This document shows positions 7,797-15,529 of a stretch of DNA of 24,734 nt, in pieces. The stretch is from an uncultured Eggerthella sp. (GTDB taxonomy: Bacteria > Actinomycetota > Coriobacteriia > Coriobacteriales > Eggerthellaceae): positions 1 through 24,734 of the forward strand of contig USDX01000017.1 in assembly GCA_900553605.1 (NCBI GenBank), written 5' to 3'. The notes beneath the pieces were generated by a model that was not told the DNA's origin, ran no database searches, and saw only the letters and a program-made list of their open reading frames with translations. Positions within the stretch are counted from its first letter, which is position 1. Each line of letters starts with the position of its first letter. Made by a program: the position numbers and the translations under genes.

Positions 7797-7825
7797 ATCC
7801 TACCATTCTCTAGTGCCTTGCTCAA
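7797..7825 (-). promoter_or_regulatory. Putative promoter of the ribU-ecf operon
   Basis: Minus-strand -35 TTGAGC and -10 TAGGAT are separated by 17 nt. The predicted transcription start at about 7790 is only a few bases before the riboswitch P1 stem, the expected position. Confidence 0.65.
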
Positions 7826-7839
7826 CTTGGGCGGTGTTT

Positions 7840-8038
7840 TTGCGGGAGCTTCCTCTTCCGCAAAAGCGAATCCCTTGCGGGAGCCCCGCCTGGAGCAAAG
7901 GTACCATTGCGGGAGTTCTCCCCTTGCAGGGAAGGGCCCTTTGTCAACGTCGTAAAGTGGCCGGCACCCATCGGCAGTCTCCCCTTCGGTGAAGGGGCAT
8001 TTTGAAGCTTCCCTGCATCGAAGAGGCCTTTGCGGGAG
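7840..8038. repeat. Four exact copies of TTGCGGGAG
   Basis: The 9-mer TTGCGGGAG occurs at 7840-7848, 7875-7883, 7907-7915 and 8030-8038, all in the same orientation, with start-to-start steps of 35, 32 and 123 nt. Several copies sit in small dyads: TTTTGCGG/CCGCAAAA at 7838-7865, and a GCGGG/CCCGC pair around 7877-7889. The stretch 7826-8104 has no convincing gene. It also holds a CCCCTTC-GGT-GAAGGGG hairpin at 7981-7997 followed by a weak CATTTT. Confidence 0.6.
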
Positions 8039-8104
8039 TTTTCCTCCGCACGGTAAAAGAAGGTGGAGCTGTAAAGGGTTGCGATGGTTGTTTTGATGCG
8101 CCCG

Positions 8105-8133
8105 TTTGGAGTGCAGAAGGGGTGTGTTAAGAT
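8105..8133 (+). promoter_or_regulatory. Putative promoter of tRNA-Arg
   Basis: A -35-like TTTGGA and a -10 TAAGAT are 17 nt apart, with an extended -10 TGT directly before the -10. The predicted start is about 20 nt ahead of the tRNA. Confidence 0.5.
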
Positions 8134-8161
8134 ATCAGAGCTGTTTGTCAGCATCCTTTTT

Positions 8162-8237
8162 GCCCCCGTAGCTCAGAGGATAGAGCGTCGGTTTCCTAAA
8201 CCGTGCGTCGGAGGTTCGAGTCCTCTCGGGGGCGCCA
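8162..8237 (+). tRNA. tRNA-Arg (anticodon CCT)
   Basis: The 76-nt cloverleaf has acceptor arms GCCCCCG and CGGGGGC, D-arm GCTC-GAGC, an anticodon loop TTCCTAA giving CCT, T-arm GGAGG-TTCGAGT-CCTCT and an encoded CCA. It stands alone between a promoter and a terminator. Confidence 0.97.
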
Positions 8238-8245
8238 GTATCTTC

Positions 8246-8271
8246 AGGTCCGCCTTAGGCGGGCCTTTTTT
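8246..8271 (+). terminator. Rho-independent terminator after tRNA-Arg
   Basis: A 9-bp stem (AGGTCCGCC with GGCGGGCCT, one G-T pair) has a TTA loop and is followed by a run of T, starting 9 nt after the CCA end. Confidence 0.88.
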
Positions 8272-8460
8272 ATTGCAAGTTGCGCGTTACGGGGAGTGGT
8301 TGAAAACGTGCCTCGTGGTTACCTAACCCATGGGATTGTTTTTGTTGTTGCGCTTATAGCGGTACGGACTTCGTCACAGCATCGCGCCCTCCGCCCCTGC
8401 CCATAGTATCGCCTCACGGTACCCCCCCGTCCGTCTCGCTTATAGCGCTGGTTCGATGCC

Positions 8461-8666
8461 GCCTTGGGAGCTCGAAAACAAAAAATCGGTCCGGACTGCA
8501 ACTTTTTTGCGATTAGGGATTGTTCCGGAGCGCCAAAGTGCGGATTTCGGCTCGAAAATGCAGTAAATCGGCCGTGAAACGGCCTGTTTTCGCTTTTTGG
8601 GAACAGGAGGGAGTCCCTAATCGAAAAAAAGTTGCAAAGAAGTCGGAATTTTTGTTTTTACAAGGC
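8461..8666. repeat. Long nested palindromic element, MITE-like or structured RNA
   Basis: The core arms are 8497-8519 and 8614-8636, complementary at 22 of 23 positions. Outside them the symmetry continues imperfectly through AAAACAAAAA (8475-8484) against TTTTTGTTTT (8649-8658) and GCCTTG (8461-8466) against CAAGGC (8661-8666). Inside, GTTCC pairs with GGAAC, CGAAAA with TTTTCG, and a GGCCGT-GAA-ACGGCC hairpin lies near the centre. No coding frame looks real. Its position between two isolated terminators, its size (about 200 bp) and its nested symmetry resemble a non-autonomous palindromic repeat. No clear target-site duplication is visible. The rest of 8272-8930 shows only the direct repeat CGCTTATAGCG (8351-8361 and 8437-8447) and a GATAAG-CAT-CTTATC hairpin at 8750-8764. 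Confidence 0.6.
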
Positions 8667-8930
8667 GCGGACCGGCCCAGCGGGGCAGACCCTGTGAAAG
8701 ACGCGCAGGGCCGCGGTGATGGCGACGGGGCAAGTTTCTGTGAAAAACGGATAAGCATCTTATCTCGTTTGTCTCGGCATTGCCCGCTGTTTTTAGCGAT
8801 TCAAATTCGTGGTTTAAGGCAATAGCCCCTTTGCCGATATCGAGGGTTTCTGGTGCTTTCGGTCTTGATTCGGGCGGTTGCCACGGGTTTCTGCTGTTTG
8901 GCGAGCGGTGTGTTATGCGGGGCAGCCTGT

Positions 8931-8966
8931 AAAAAATAAGGCCTCGCGTTGCTGCGAGGCCTTATT
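8931..8966 (-). terminator. Rho-independent terminator after pknB
   Basis: A perfect 13-bp stem (AATAAGGCCTCGC with GCGAGGCCTTATT) has a 6-nt loop. On the minus strand it is followed by a T run, 32 nt past the pknB stop. Confidence 0.92.
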
Positions 8967-8997
8967 GTGCCAGTCATTGTGCTTGTTGTCGTGCTGG

Positions 8998-10917
8998 TTA
9001 GTTGTTTCCCGATCCGTCGGATCCTTGGTTATTGGTGCTGCTAGGGCCATCGGAGATAGTAAGGGTAACTGTGCTGCCGCTAGTGCTCTGCGAGATAACA
9101 TTTCCCTTTGCTACCGTTGAATCGGACTTGTACTTCAGATCGTATTTGTAGCCTGCTTTGTCGAGCGTTTCCTTTGCCTTGCTTTCGGACATGCCAACTA
9201 CATTGGGGGCTTCGCCAAGACCGCTGGAAATGGTGATGGTAATGGTGGTTCCCTTGGTGGCGGTGCCTGTTTTGCTCTGCTTTGTTACGTTGCCCTTTTC
9301 GACATCTTTGCTGGTTTCGGTCGTGGTGTTAACCGCGAAGCCTGCGCTTTCCAGCTTGGAGGTTGCCTGCGACTGGGTCATGCCCACAACGTTGGGGATA
9401 GTAACCTTTTCAGAACCCTTGGAAAGGTGGAACACAACCGTATCGCCCTTGTTTGCTGTGGTGCCCGAGGGGGTTTCCTGCGATGCAACCATGTTCTCGT
9501 CAACATCGTCGGAGAATACGGAATCACCTTGCTGGCCCGTGAGGCCCGCTTCGCTCAATGCTTTCTGAGCTTCGTCGGCGGATTTGCCCTTCAAATCGGG
9601 GACGGTAACTTGCTCGGTTCCCTTAGAAACATTGATCTTGATGGTAGAGCCCTTTACTGCCTGCTCGCCCGCCTGCGGGTCGGTGCTTACTACGCTGCCT
9701 GCAGGAACGGTGCTGCTATACACTTCCGTTTCGGTGCCAACCTTGAATCCAGCCTGCTCAAGGGTGGTGCGTGCCTGGGCAATAGACTTGTTCGTTACGT
9801 CGGGCACGGTAACCTTGTCGCCGCTACCGTTCATTGCAAACATAGCACCCGCAATGCCGATGATGCACAGCAGTGCCACGACAACACCGATGATGGTGTT
9901 GCGCTTCTTCTTTTTGGCGGCTGCCTCTTCGTCTTCAGCGGAATATACGCGTGGGCCTACCTGGGTAAAACCACCGGTAGCTTGGCCGCCGGCAACGGGG
10001 CTCATAACAGCGGTGCCGTTTTGCATAGGCGCAACGCCACCCATAACCTGGGTTTTAAGACCGCTGATATCGTTGCCAAGGGCGATGGGGCGACCTGCCA
10101 GGAAGTCGTTCAGCACATGACGCATTTCCGCAGCGTCTTTGAAGCGCTTATTGGGATCCTTTTCCAGGGCCTTCATGATGATGGCTTCCAGGCCGGGATC
10201 GATATTCGGATTGATGGTGCTAGGCGGCGCGGGAAGTTCGTTGACCTGCTTTACGGCAACGCTTACTGCATCCTGACCGTCGAAGGGGAGCTTTCCCGTG
10301 GTGGCTTCGTAGAGGACTACTCCCAACGAGTAGATGTCGCTGGCGCCAGTGAGTTCCTTACCCTGAGCCTGCTCGGGCGATACGTAATGGGCAGTGCCAA
10401 GAACGGTTGCCGTTTGGGAAAGGCCTGCGTCACCTGCGCGTGCAATGCCGAAGTCCATTACCTTGATGTTGCCATCAGGCTGGATCATGATGTTTTGCGG
10501 CTTGATGTCGCGGTGGATTACGCCGCCTTCGTGCGCAACGGAAAGCGCCTGAGCGATCTGGCTGCCGATTTCGGCTGCCTTTCGCTGATTGATTGCGCCT
10601 CGTTCATTGATGGCGGTTTTAAGATCGGTTCCGCGGAGGAACTCCATAACAATGTAGTAGGTTTCGCCGTCTAGGCCCCAGTCGTAAATGCTTACGATGT
10701 AGGGGCTCTGCAGGTTAGCTGCAGATGCCGCTTCCTGACGGAAACGCTTGGTAAAGGTTGGGTCGGCTGCATACTGGGGCAGCATAACCTTTACGGCTAC
10801 CGTGCGGCCCAGGACGTTGTCCTGTGCGCGGTATACCTCTGCCATGCCACCAAGGCCGACTCGTTCAGTTAGCGTGTAACGGTTGTTGAATGTTCTGCCA
10901 ACCATGCTTCCAGCCAC
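8998..10917 (-). CDS. pknB: PASTA-domain Ser/Thr protein kinase PknB
   Basis: A 639-residue transmembrane kinase. The N-terminal kinase domain shows the Gly-rich loop GLGGMAEVY (21-29), VAVK Lys43, HRDIKPQN (135-142), DFG (155-157), an activation loop with Thr169 and Thr171, and PEQ (181-183). A linker leads to one membrane helix (about 340-361). Four extracellular PASTA repeats follow (about 368-432, 437-501, 505-567 and 569-623; all but the last begin with a VTVPDV-like strand), then a Gly/Asn/Ser tail. PASTA kinases sense muropeptides or lipid II and phosphorylate wall-synthesis and division proteins. GTG at 10917 is chosen because AGGGAG lies 7 nt upstream; longer in-frame starts run back into the putative promoter. 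It is separated from the rodA-pbpA fusion by 113 nt and ends at a strong terminator. No second kinase (pknA) is present. Confidence 0.95.
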   Translation of the reverse strand: MAGSMVGRTFNNRYTLTERVGLGGMAEVYRAQDNVLGRTVAVKVMLPQYAADPTFTKRFRQEAASAANLQSPYIVSIYDWGLDGETYYIVMEFLRGTDLKTAINERGAINQRKAAEIGSQIAQALSVAHEGGVIHRDIKPQNIMIQPDGNIKVMDFGIARAGDAGLSQTATVLGTAHYVSPEQAQGKELTGASDIYSLGVVLYEATTGKLPFDGQDAVSVAVKQVNELPAPPSTINPNIDPGLEAIIMKALEKDPNKRFKDAAEMRHVLNDFLAGRPIALGNDISGLKTQVMGGVAPMQNGTAVMSPVAGGQATGGFTQVGPRVYSAEDEEAAAKKKKRNTIIGVVVALLCIIGIAGAMFAMNGSGDKVTVPDVTNKSIAQARTTLEQAGFKVGTETEVYSSTVPAGSVVSTDPQAGEQAVKGSTIKINVSKGTEQVTVPDLKGKSADEAQKALSEAGLTGQQGDSVFSDDVDENMVASQETPSGTTANKGDTVVFHLSKGSEKVTIPNVVGMTQSQATSKLESAGFAVNTTTETSKDVEKGNVTKQSKTGTATKGTTITITISSGLGEAPNVVGMSESKAKETLDKAGYKYDLKYKSDSTVAKGNVISQSTSGSTVTLTISDGPSSTNNQGSDGSGNN

Positions 10918-10953
10918 GTTTGTACTCCCTTTGGATCCATGCTTAACGACCAT

Positions 10954-10982
10954 CGCATAAGCATATCGTATTACCATGTCAA
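10954..10982 (-). promoter_or_regulatory. Putative promoter of pknB
   Basis: On the minus strand a perfect -35 TTGACA is followed, 17 nt later, by a weak -10 TATGCG; a one-base shift gives TTATGC preceded by an extended TGC. An 8-bp hairpin (TTCCTCGT with ACGAGGAA, 10984-11014) lies directly upstream. It would let pknB be expressed apart from the upstream cluster. Confidence 0.5.
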
Positions 10983-11030
10983 GTTCCTCGTTTTTGCAAG
11001 GCTTTCACGAGGAATCAGGAAACGCTTTTC

Positions 11031-13787
11031 TTACAGATTCCCTTGCACTTCAAGCGCTGCCTTCAGTACGCCTTGGGCGCGTCCGGCTGCACCGCCGGAA
11101 AGGCTCTCGCCGGCCTCTTCGAGGACGATGGCCACTACTACTGAGCAGTCATCGGATGGGCCCATGCCCACAAACCAGCGGTCGTCTTTTTCCTTGCCGG
11201 TTTCTGCGGTACCGGTTTTGCCGGCAATCTGCACGCCGGAAATGGCGGCTGCCTTACCGGTGCCGTTGTTCACAACCCCTTCAAGCACCGTGCGTACACG
11301 TTTGGCTACCGATGAAGAGCATACGTTCGACATCGTGGAAGGCGTTGCGCGATAGCTGTTCTTGCCGTCGGAGTTGTTTACGCTGTCGACCAGGTAGGGC
11401 TGCATAATGGTGCCATTGTTGGCGATTGCGCAGCCCACCAACCCCATCTGCAAAACGGTTGCCTGCGGGCCCGCGGGGCTGGCGTGTTCGCCTACCGGCT
11501 CACCTGCTGCGGCCCATGCGGTTTCCCATTCAGTCATCTCTTTCGGGTCGGGCATCAGCGATTTCGCAAGCGGCAAATCGAAGTTCAGCGCGTTGTTGAA
11601 GCCGAATTTCTCGGAAGAGGAAACAAGATCTTCCGCGCCGATCTGATCGCCAAGCTGTGCGAATACGGTGTTGGCGGAAAGCTCGGTTGCGCGCTGCAGC
11701 GTAATGGTGCCGTATGACGCGTTATTGAAGTTCGTCACCTTGCCGCCGCCGATGTCGAGCGTGGAGGGGGAATCGTACTGAGTCGATTCAGTTGCCACAT
11801 TATCTGCCAGCGCGGTGGTCAACGTTACGATCTTAAACGTGGAGCCGGGCGAGTACAGCGCCTGGGTTGCGCGGTTGTACAGTGCCGAAGAATCACCGCC
11901 GGAAGAAAGGATGCTGTCAACGTCGTCGGCATCGTAGGTGGGCGAAGAGGCGAGGGCCAAAATCGCTCCCGTCTTCGGGTCGATGGCAACGCAGGCACCC
12001 TTGTAGCCCTTCAGCGAGTCTTGTGCAGCCTTTTGAATGGTTGAGTTGATGGTGAGCTTCACGTCGTTGCCTGCGGTGCCGGCTCCGGAATAGGAGTTCA
12101 GCACATCGATCCATGAAGCGTAGTTGCTTTCGCCCTTCAGCGTATCGTTGCAGGAAGCCTCAATGCCGGAGGTGCCGTATGTGTCGGAAGCGTACCCCAC
12201 TACGTGTGCAGCAAGGGTTCCTGCGGGATACTCGCGCTTGTAGGTGCCATCGTCTTGTAGTACGGAATGAGCCAGAAGCACGTTGTCGTATGTGGTGATG
12301 GCGCCGCGTTCGGTTTTCGATTCTTTTGCCAGCGTATGGTTGTTGATGGGCATGTTCTTGTATTCGTCTGCTTGGATAACCATGATCATCGTCAGGTTGG
12401 CAACCAGCAGCGCAAACAAGGCAGAGAACACGATCATGGTGCCGGTAAGGCGCTTGCCTAGGGAAACGCGTCCCAGCGCACCGTTCAGGCTTACTACGCC
12501 CGTGCCCGATGCCATTTCAGTTCCCAGGCCCGTGCCCTGATCGCTTGCGCGCAGCAGGAAGCCCAAGATGATGAAGCTCGCCAGAAGCGAGGAACCGCCT
12601 TGGCTTACGAACGGGAGGGTAAGGCCCGTAAGAGGGATAAGGCGCGTTACGCCGCCTACGATGATGAAGGCCTGCAGCACGATAACGGCAGTGAAGCCCA
12701 CGGCCATAAACGAGCTGACGTCGCTCTTTGCTCGAACGGAAATCAAGATGCCGCGGATAGCAAAGCACAGATACAGAAGCAGTACGCCTGCAGCACCCAA
12801 AAGACCCGCCTCTTCGGCGATGGCGCTGAAGATGAAGTCGGATTCAACAATAGGAATCTGCTCGGCCATACCGTTGCCAATGCCTACGCCAAACAAGCCG
12901 CCATCTGCGATGCTGAAGATGGACTGAACCAGCTGATAGCCCGTGTTGGTGGGGTCGGCAAAGGGGTTGAGCCACGTATCGACGCGAACCTGAACATGGC
13001 TGAACAGGAAGTATACGAATACGAAGCCTACGGAAACCATCAGAAGGCTGATGACGATGTAAGCATGCTTGCCAGTGGCCACGTAGAGCATGGTGACGAA
13101 CACGAAGAACAGGACCAAAGCCGAGCCCAAGTCCTTTTCGAATACGATAACCAGCAAGGCCACGGCCCACATGATGATGACGGGAACCAGCGCACGCATG
13201 TCGGGTACACGGAAGGGCCCCAGCTTGTGATTGAAGACGGAAAGCATCTCACGGTTTTGTGCCAGGTATGCTGCCAGGAAGATGACGATACAGATTTTTG
13301 CAAGCTCACCAGGCTGAATAGAGAAACCACCGATGGAAAGCCAAATGCGCGAACCGTAAATTTCGTTACCGATAACTGGAAGCATGGGTGACATCAACAG
13401 CAGGATGCCGGCGATCATAATGGTGTATTTGTAGCTGCCAAGCTTGTCGAGATTCTTCACGAATGCCAAGACGAGCACCATGAACACCACGCCAAGGAAC
13501 AACCATCCAACCTGTTTCATAGCCAGGTCAGGTGCAAGGCGCGTGATGAAGGCAATGCCAATGCCTGATAGGGCGAATGAAAGCGGAAGAATGGCAGGAT
13601 CGGCGCCAGGAGCTAGCTTGCGAATGGCCAGATGGGCCACCACGAAGGTGGCAAACATGCTCAAGGGCACCGTCAGGTTGTCAAGCGTTACCCGGTTTCC
13701 TTCATTGAGGGCAACCATGGCAAAAAGCAATATTACAAGAGGAGCTGCGATGCAAAGAAGCATCAGCTCGGTATTGCGTCGGGTCAT
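11031..13787 (-). CDS. SEDS glycosyltransferase / class B PBP fusion (RodA-PbpA)
   Basis: This 918-residue protein joins two enzymes that are usually separate. Residues about 8-415 form a polytopic SEDS (RodA/FtsW) domain with SRIWL (146-150), QPGELAK (158-164), EKDLGSAL (217-224), VESDFIF with the putative catalytic Asp317, and a late PFVSQGGSS (392-400). A linker and one extra membrane helix (about 448-470) lead to a PbpA-like class B transpeptidase: RGAITT (494-499), SxxK as S649-T-F-K652, SxN as S704-A-N706 and KTG at 857-859. The SEDS half polymerises lipid II and the PBP half cross-links the glycan. In other actinobacteria rodA and pbpA are adjacent genes in this order, so a gene fusion is the simple explanation. 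The ATG is 3 nt after the pstP stop with no strong Shine-Dalgarno, suggesting coupling. Confidence 0.95.
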   Translation of the reverse strand: MTRRNTELMLLCIAAPLVILLFAMVALNEGNRVTLDNLTVPLSMFATFVVAHLAIRKLAPGADPAILPLSFALSGIGIAFITRLAPDLAMKQVGWLFLGVVFMVLVLAFVKNLDKLGSYKYTIMIAGILLLMSPMLPVIGNEIYGSRIWLSIGGFSIQPGELAKICIVIFLAAYLAQNREMLSVFNHKLGPFRVPDMRALVPVIIMWAVALLVIVFEKDLGSALVLFFVFVTMLYVATGKHAYIVISLLMVSVGFVFVYFLFSHVQVRVDTWLNPFADPTNTGYQLVQSIFSIADGGLFGVGIGNGMAEQIPIVESDFIFSAIAEEAGLLGAAGVLLLYLCFAIRGILISVRAKSDVSSFMAVGFTAVIVLQAFIIVGGVTRLIPLTGLTLPFVSQGGSSLLASFIILGFLLRASDQGTGLGTEMASGTGVVSLNGALGRVSLGKRLTGTMIVFSALFALLVANLTMIMVIQADEYKNMPINNHTLAKESKTERGAITTYDNVLLAHSVLQDDGTYKREYPAGTLAAHVVGYASDTYGTSGIEASCNDTLKGESNYASWIDVLNSYSGAGTAGNDVKLTINSTIQKAAQDSLKGYKGACVAIDPKTGAILALASSPTYDADDVDSILSSGGDSSALYNRATQALYSPGSTFKIVTLTTALADNVATESTQYDSPSTLDIGGGKVTNFNNASYGTITLQRATELSANTVFAQLGDQIGAEDLVSSSEKFGFNNALNFDLPLAKSLMPDPKEMTEWETAWAAAGEPVGEHASPAGPQATVLQMGLVGCAIANNGTIMQPYLVDSVNNSDGKNSYRATPSTMSNVCSSSVAKRVRTVLEGVVNNGTGKAAAISGVQIAGKTGTAETGKEKDDRWFVGMGPSDDCSVVVAIVLEEAGESLSGGAAGRAQGVLKAALEVQGNL

Positions 13788-13790
13788 TGA

Positions 13791-15008
13791 CTACTCGCTT
13801 TCGTTGGCGCTCTTCTTTGTCTTCGAGGCAGAGGAGTCGGAAGACGCTGCTTTGTCGGTAGAAGCGGAGGCGTCGCTTTGTTTGGTCGCGGCATCCTGGC
13901 GGGCAATGTCTTCCTGATAGGAAGCGATAAGCTCATTTGCCTCATTCATGCTGCCAACCGAAATGCCATCGTTGATGCGGCTTGCCACACTCGGTGAAAG
14001 CTTGTTCACATCAACATCGGTAACACGGTCGAGGCTAGAAAGAGGCATGCCGAACAGGTCGTCTTGCAAACCGCGGTATACGGCAACCTTGCCGTCCTGG
14101 TTCACCAGGTAAGCGGAGTTGTTCACATATTGATAGGCGGTAACGCCAGCGATTGCGAAAATGGCAATAACCGCTAGGACCAAGAACGTGTAGAAAATCT
14201 TTGATTTGCGCTGTGCTTTGCGTTCGCGCACCTCGCGAAATCCTTCAACGTCCACCACCACGGCAGTTGCGTTATCGAACCCACCTGCCTCAAGTGCGGC
14301 AGTCACCAGATTGTCGGCGCATTCCTGCGCAGTGCGGCTGTGGCCCATAACGTGCTCGATCTGCGGATCTTCGATCATGGTGCAGATGCCGTCGGAGCAC
14401 AGAAGGATGCGGTCGCCCGTTTCAACGTTCAGCTCGTAGATGTCGGGCTGCATATGAGGGTCGGAACCGATGGCTCGTGTGATAACCGAGCGGTTCGGGT
14501 GAACGCGGGCTTCGGCTTCTGTGAGCTGGCCGGCTTCGATCATGTCGGCCATGAGGCTATGGTCGCGCGTAAGCTGCTGGAGCTTTCCTTCATGCAGAAG
14601 GTATGCGCGCGAGTCGCCAACCTGGGCGATGATCAGGCGCTCACCTTCCAGGATGGCGGCGGTAAGCGTGGTGCCCATGCCTTCGCGGCCAATGCCTTTT
14701 GCGGGTGCTTTGATAACGTTGAGGTTTGCGGCAATCACGGCACGCGCCAACGCGTCAGAATCGGCGTGGTCGGGCGCAAGCTCCATGATGGTGTTGATGG
14801 CAATTTCCGAGGCGACTTCGCCTGCTTCGTGGCCACCCATGCCGTCGGCAACGGCAAAAAGCGGCGGAACCGCAACCAGGCTGTCTTCGTTATGTTCGCG
14901 GATGTGGCCAACTTCAGTGCGGCTTCCGAAGAAGGCGATGGCGTTGGACTCATCTGCGGCTTTGCGCTCGGCGCGGGCGTTGCGGGGAGTGGGCATAGTT
15001 GAATTCAT
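13791..15008 (-). CDS. pstP: PP2C-family Ser/Thr phosphatase PstP
   Basis: The 405-residue protein has a cytoplasmic PPM/PP2C catalytic domain (about 25-255), then a membrane helix (271-294) and an extracytoplasmic segment ending in a Ser/Lys-rich tail. The metal-binding residues are in place: HNED (Asp42), ADGMGGHEAG (Asp55), LLCSDGI (Asp206) and GGFDNAT (Asp245). GDSRAYLL (131-138) and TRDHS (147-151) also match. It should remove phosphate from Thr residues placed by PknB. Two starts are possible: ATG at 15008 has AGAGG only 2-4 nt away, and ATG at 14996 (residue 5) is about 14 nt away, so neither spacing is ideal. It begins 9 nt after the fhaB stop. The order fhaB-pstP-rodA-pbpA is conserved in actinobacteria. 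Confidence 0.95.
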   Translation of the reverse strand: MNSTMPTPRNARAERKAADESNAIAFFGSRTEVGHIREHNEDSLVAVPPLFAVADGMGGHEAGEVASEIAINTIMELAPDHADSDALARAVIAANLNVIKAPAKGIGREGMGTTLTAAILEGERLIIAQVGDSRAYLLHEGKLQQLTRDHSLMADMIEAGQLTEAEARVHPNRSVITRAIGSDPHMQPDIYELNVETGDRILLCSDGICTMIEDPQIEHVMGHSRTAQECADNLVTAALEAGGFDNATAVVVDVEGFREVRERKAQRKSKIFYTFLVLAVIAIFAIAGVTAYQYVNNSAYLVNQDGKVAVYRGLQDDLFGMPLSSLDRVTDVDVNKLSPSVASRINDGISVGSMNEANELIASYQEDIARQDAATKQSDASASTDKAASSDSSASKTKKSANESE

Positions 15009-15017
15009 CTTCCTCTT

Positions 15018-15434
15018 TTACTGGGCGAACCGTACGCGCATGGTTACATCGCCAACGGCAACTTTGTCGCCGTTCTTCAAAGCGGTGGGTTCAGAGATAA
15101 AGCGACCATTGACGGCAGTGCCGTTGGTAGAGCCTAGGTCCTCCACGAAGAGGTTCTGGCCCATGAGTACAAAGCGCGCATGGCGCGAAGATACGTATTC
15201 GGCACCGATGACGATATCGGATCCTGGGCTGCGGCCTACGATAACCGGGCCGTTGACGGCAATGTTCACGCCGCGAAGTTCCTTGGGCCCTTTTTCGATG
15301 GCAACGGTCCAGGTCTTTTCGCCTTTGCGCTGTCCGCGCACCAGACCAATGCCAGTTTTCATGATGGCGAAAAGGAACAGGTAGAGCAGTGCTACAAAAA
15401 GCAGTCTGCCTATGAGGAGGATTACGTCGATCAC
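15018..15434 (-). CDS. fhaB: Membrane-anchored FHA protein FhaB
   Basis: At 138 residues it matches the short FhaB (FipA-like) proteins. An N-terminal membrane helix (about 4-26) is followed by a basic linker and one FHA domain (about 62-137) with GRSPGSDIVI (67-76), SSRHARF (82-88) and DLGSTNGTAVNG (99-110). The Arg of GRS, the SSRH and the N-G-T loop are the residues that bind phosphothreonine, so it should dock on PknB-phosphorylated partners at the membrane during septum or wall synthesis. The start is GTG at 15434 with a weak AGG 7 nt upstream. It lies 95 nt after fhaA, with two hairpins between, and 9 nt before pstP. Confidence 0.93.
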   Translation of the reverse strand: MIDVILLIGRLLFVALLYLFLFAIMKTGIGLVRGQRKGEKTWTVAIEKGPKELRGVNIAVNGPVIVGRSPGSDIVIGAEYVSSRHARFVLMGQNLFVEDLGSTNGTAVNGRFISEPTALKNGDKVAVGDVTMRVRFAQ

Positions 15435-15468
15435 GGGTTAGCCTATCGTTTGAAACGGGTTTAAAAGG

Positions 15469-15516
15469 TGCGCAGAAAGCGCAAACGGGCTGTGCCAGCA
15501 AGTGACGCAGCCCGTT
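15469..15516 (-). other. Two adjacent hairpins between fhaA and fhaB
   Basis: A perfect 9-bp stem (AACGGGCTG with CAGCCCGTT, 15484-15492 and 15508-15516) stands directly beside a 5-bp stem (TGCGC with GCGCA, 15469-15483). On the minus strand only CCTTTT follows, so it is at best a weak or partial terminator. It could reduce fhaB expression relative to fhaA or mark an RNA processing site. Confidence 0.4.
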
Positions 15517-15529
15517 CAAGGAAAAATCC

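Noticed and set aside
7840..8038. CRISPR array
   Set aside because: The repeated unit is only 9 nt, spacing is irregular and there are no cas genes.
7822..8154. Minus-strand 110-codon frame across the 9-mer repeats
   Set aside because: It runs through the riboflavin promoter, has low-complexity Pro/Lys/Gly composition, and its repeats come from the DNA 9-mer rather than a protein motif.
8520..8825. Plus-strand frame across the palindromic element
   Set aside because: No ribosome site, no domain, and it is built from the inverted-repeat sequence.
9427..10674. 415-codon open frame antisense to pknB
   Set aside because: It lies fully over the kinase and PASTA coding region, whose motifs are intact; the antisense peptide has no recognisable domain or start signal.
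10918..10977. Longer N-terminus of PknB starting at 10977
   Set aside because: The extra 20 codons overlap the TTGACA promoter candidate and have no ribosome site, while GTG at 10917 has AGGGAG at 7 nt.
12600..13391. Open frame antisense to the SEDS domain
   Set aside because: A shadow of the membrane-protein codons: very rich in Asp, His, Gln and Lys, as expected from reverse-reading hydrophobic helices.
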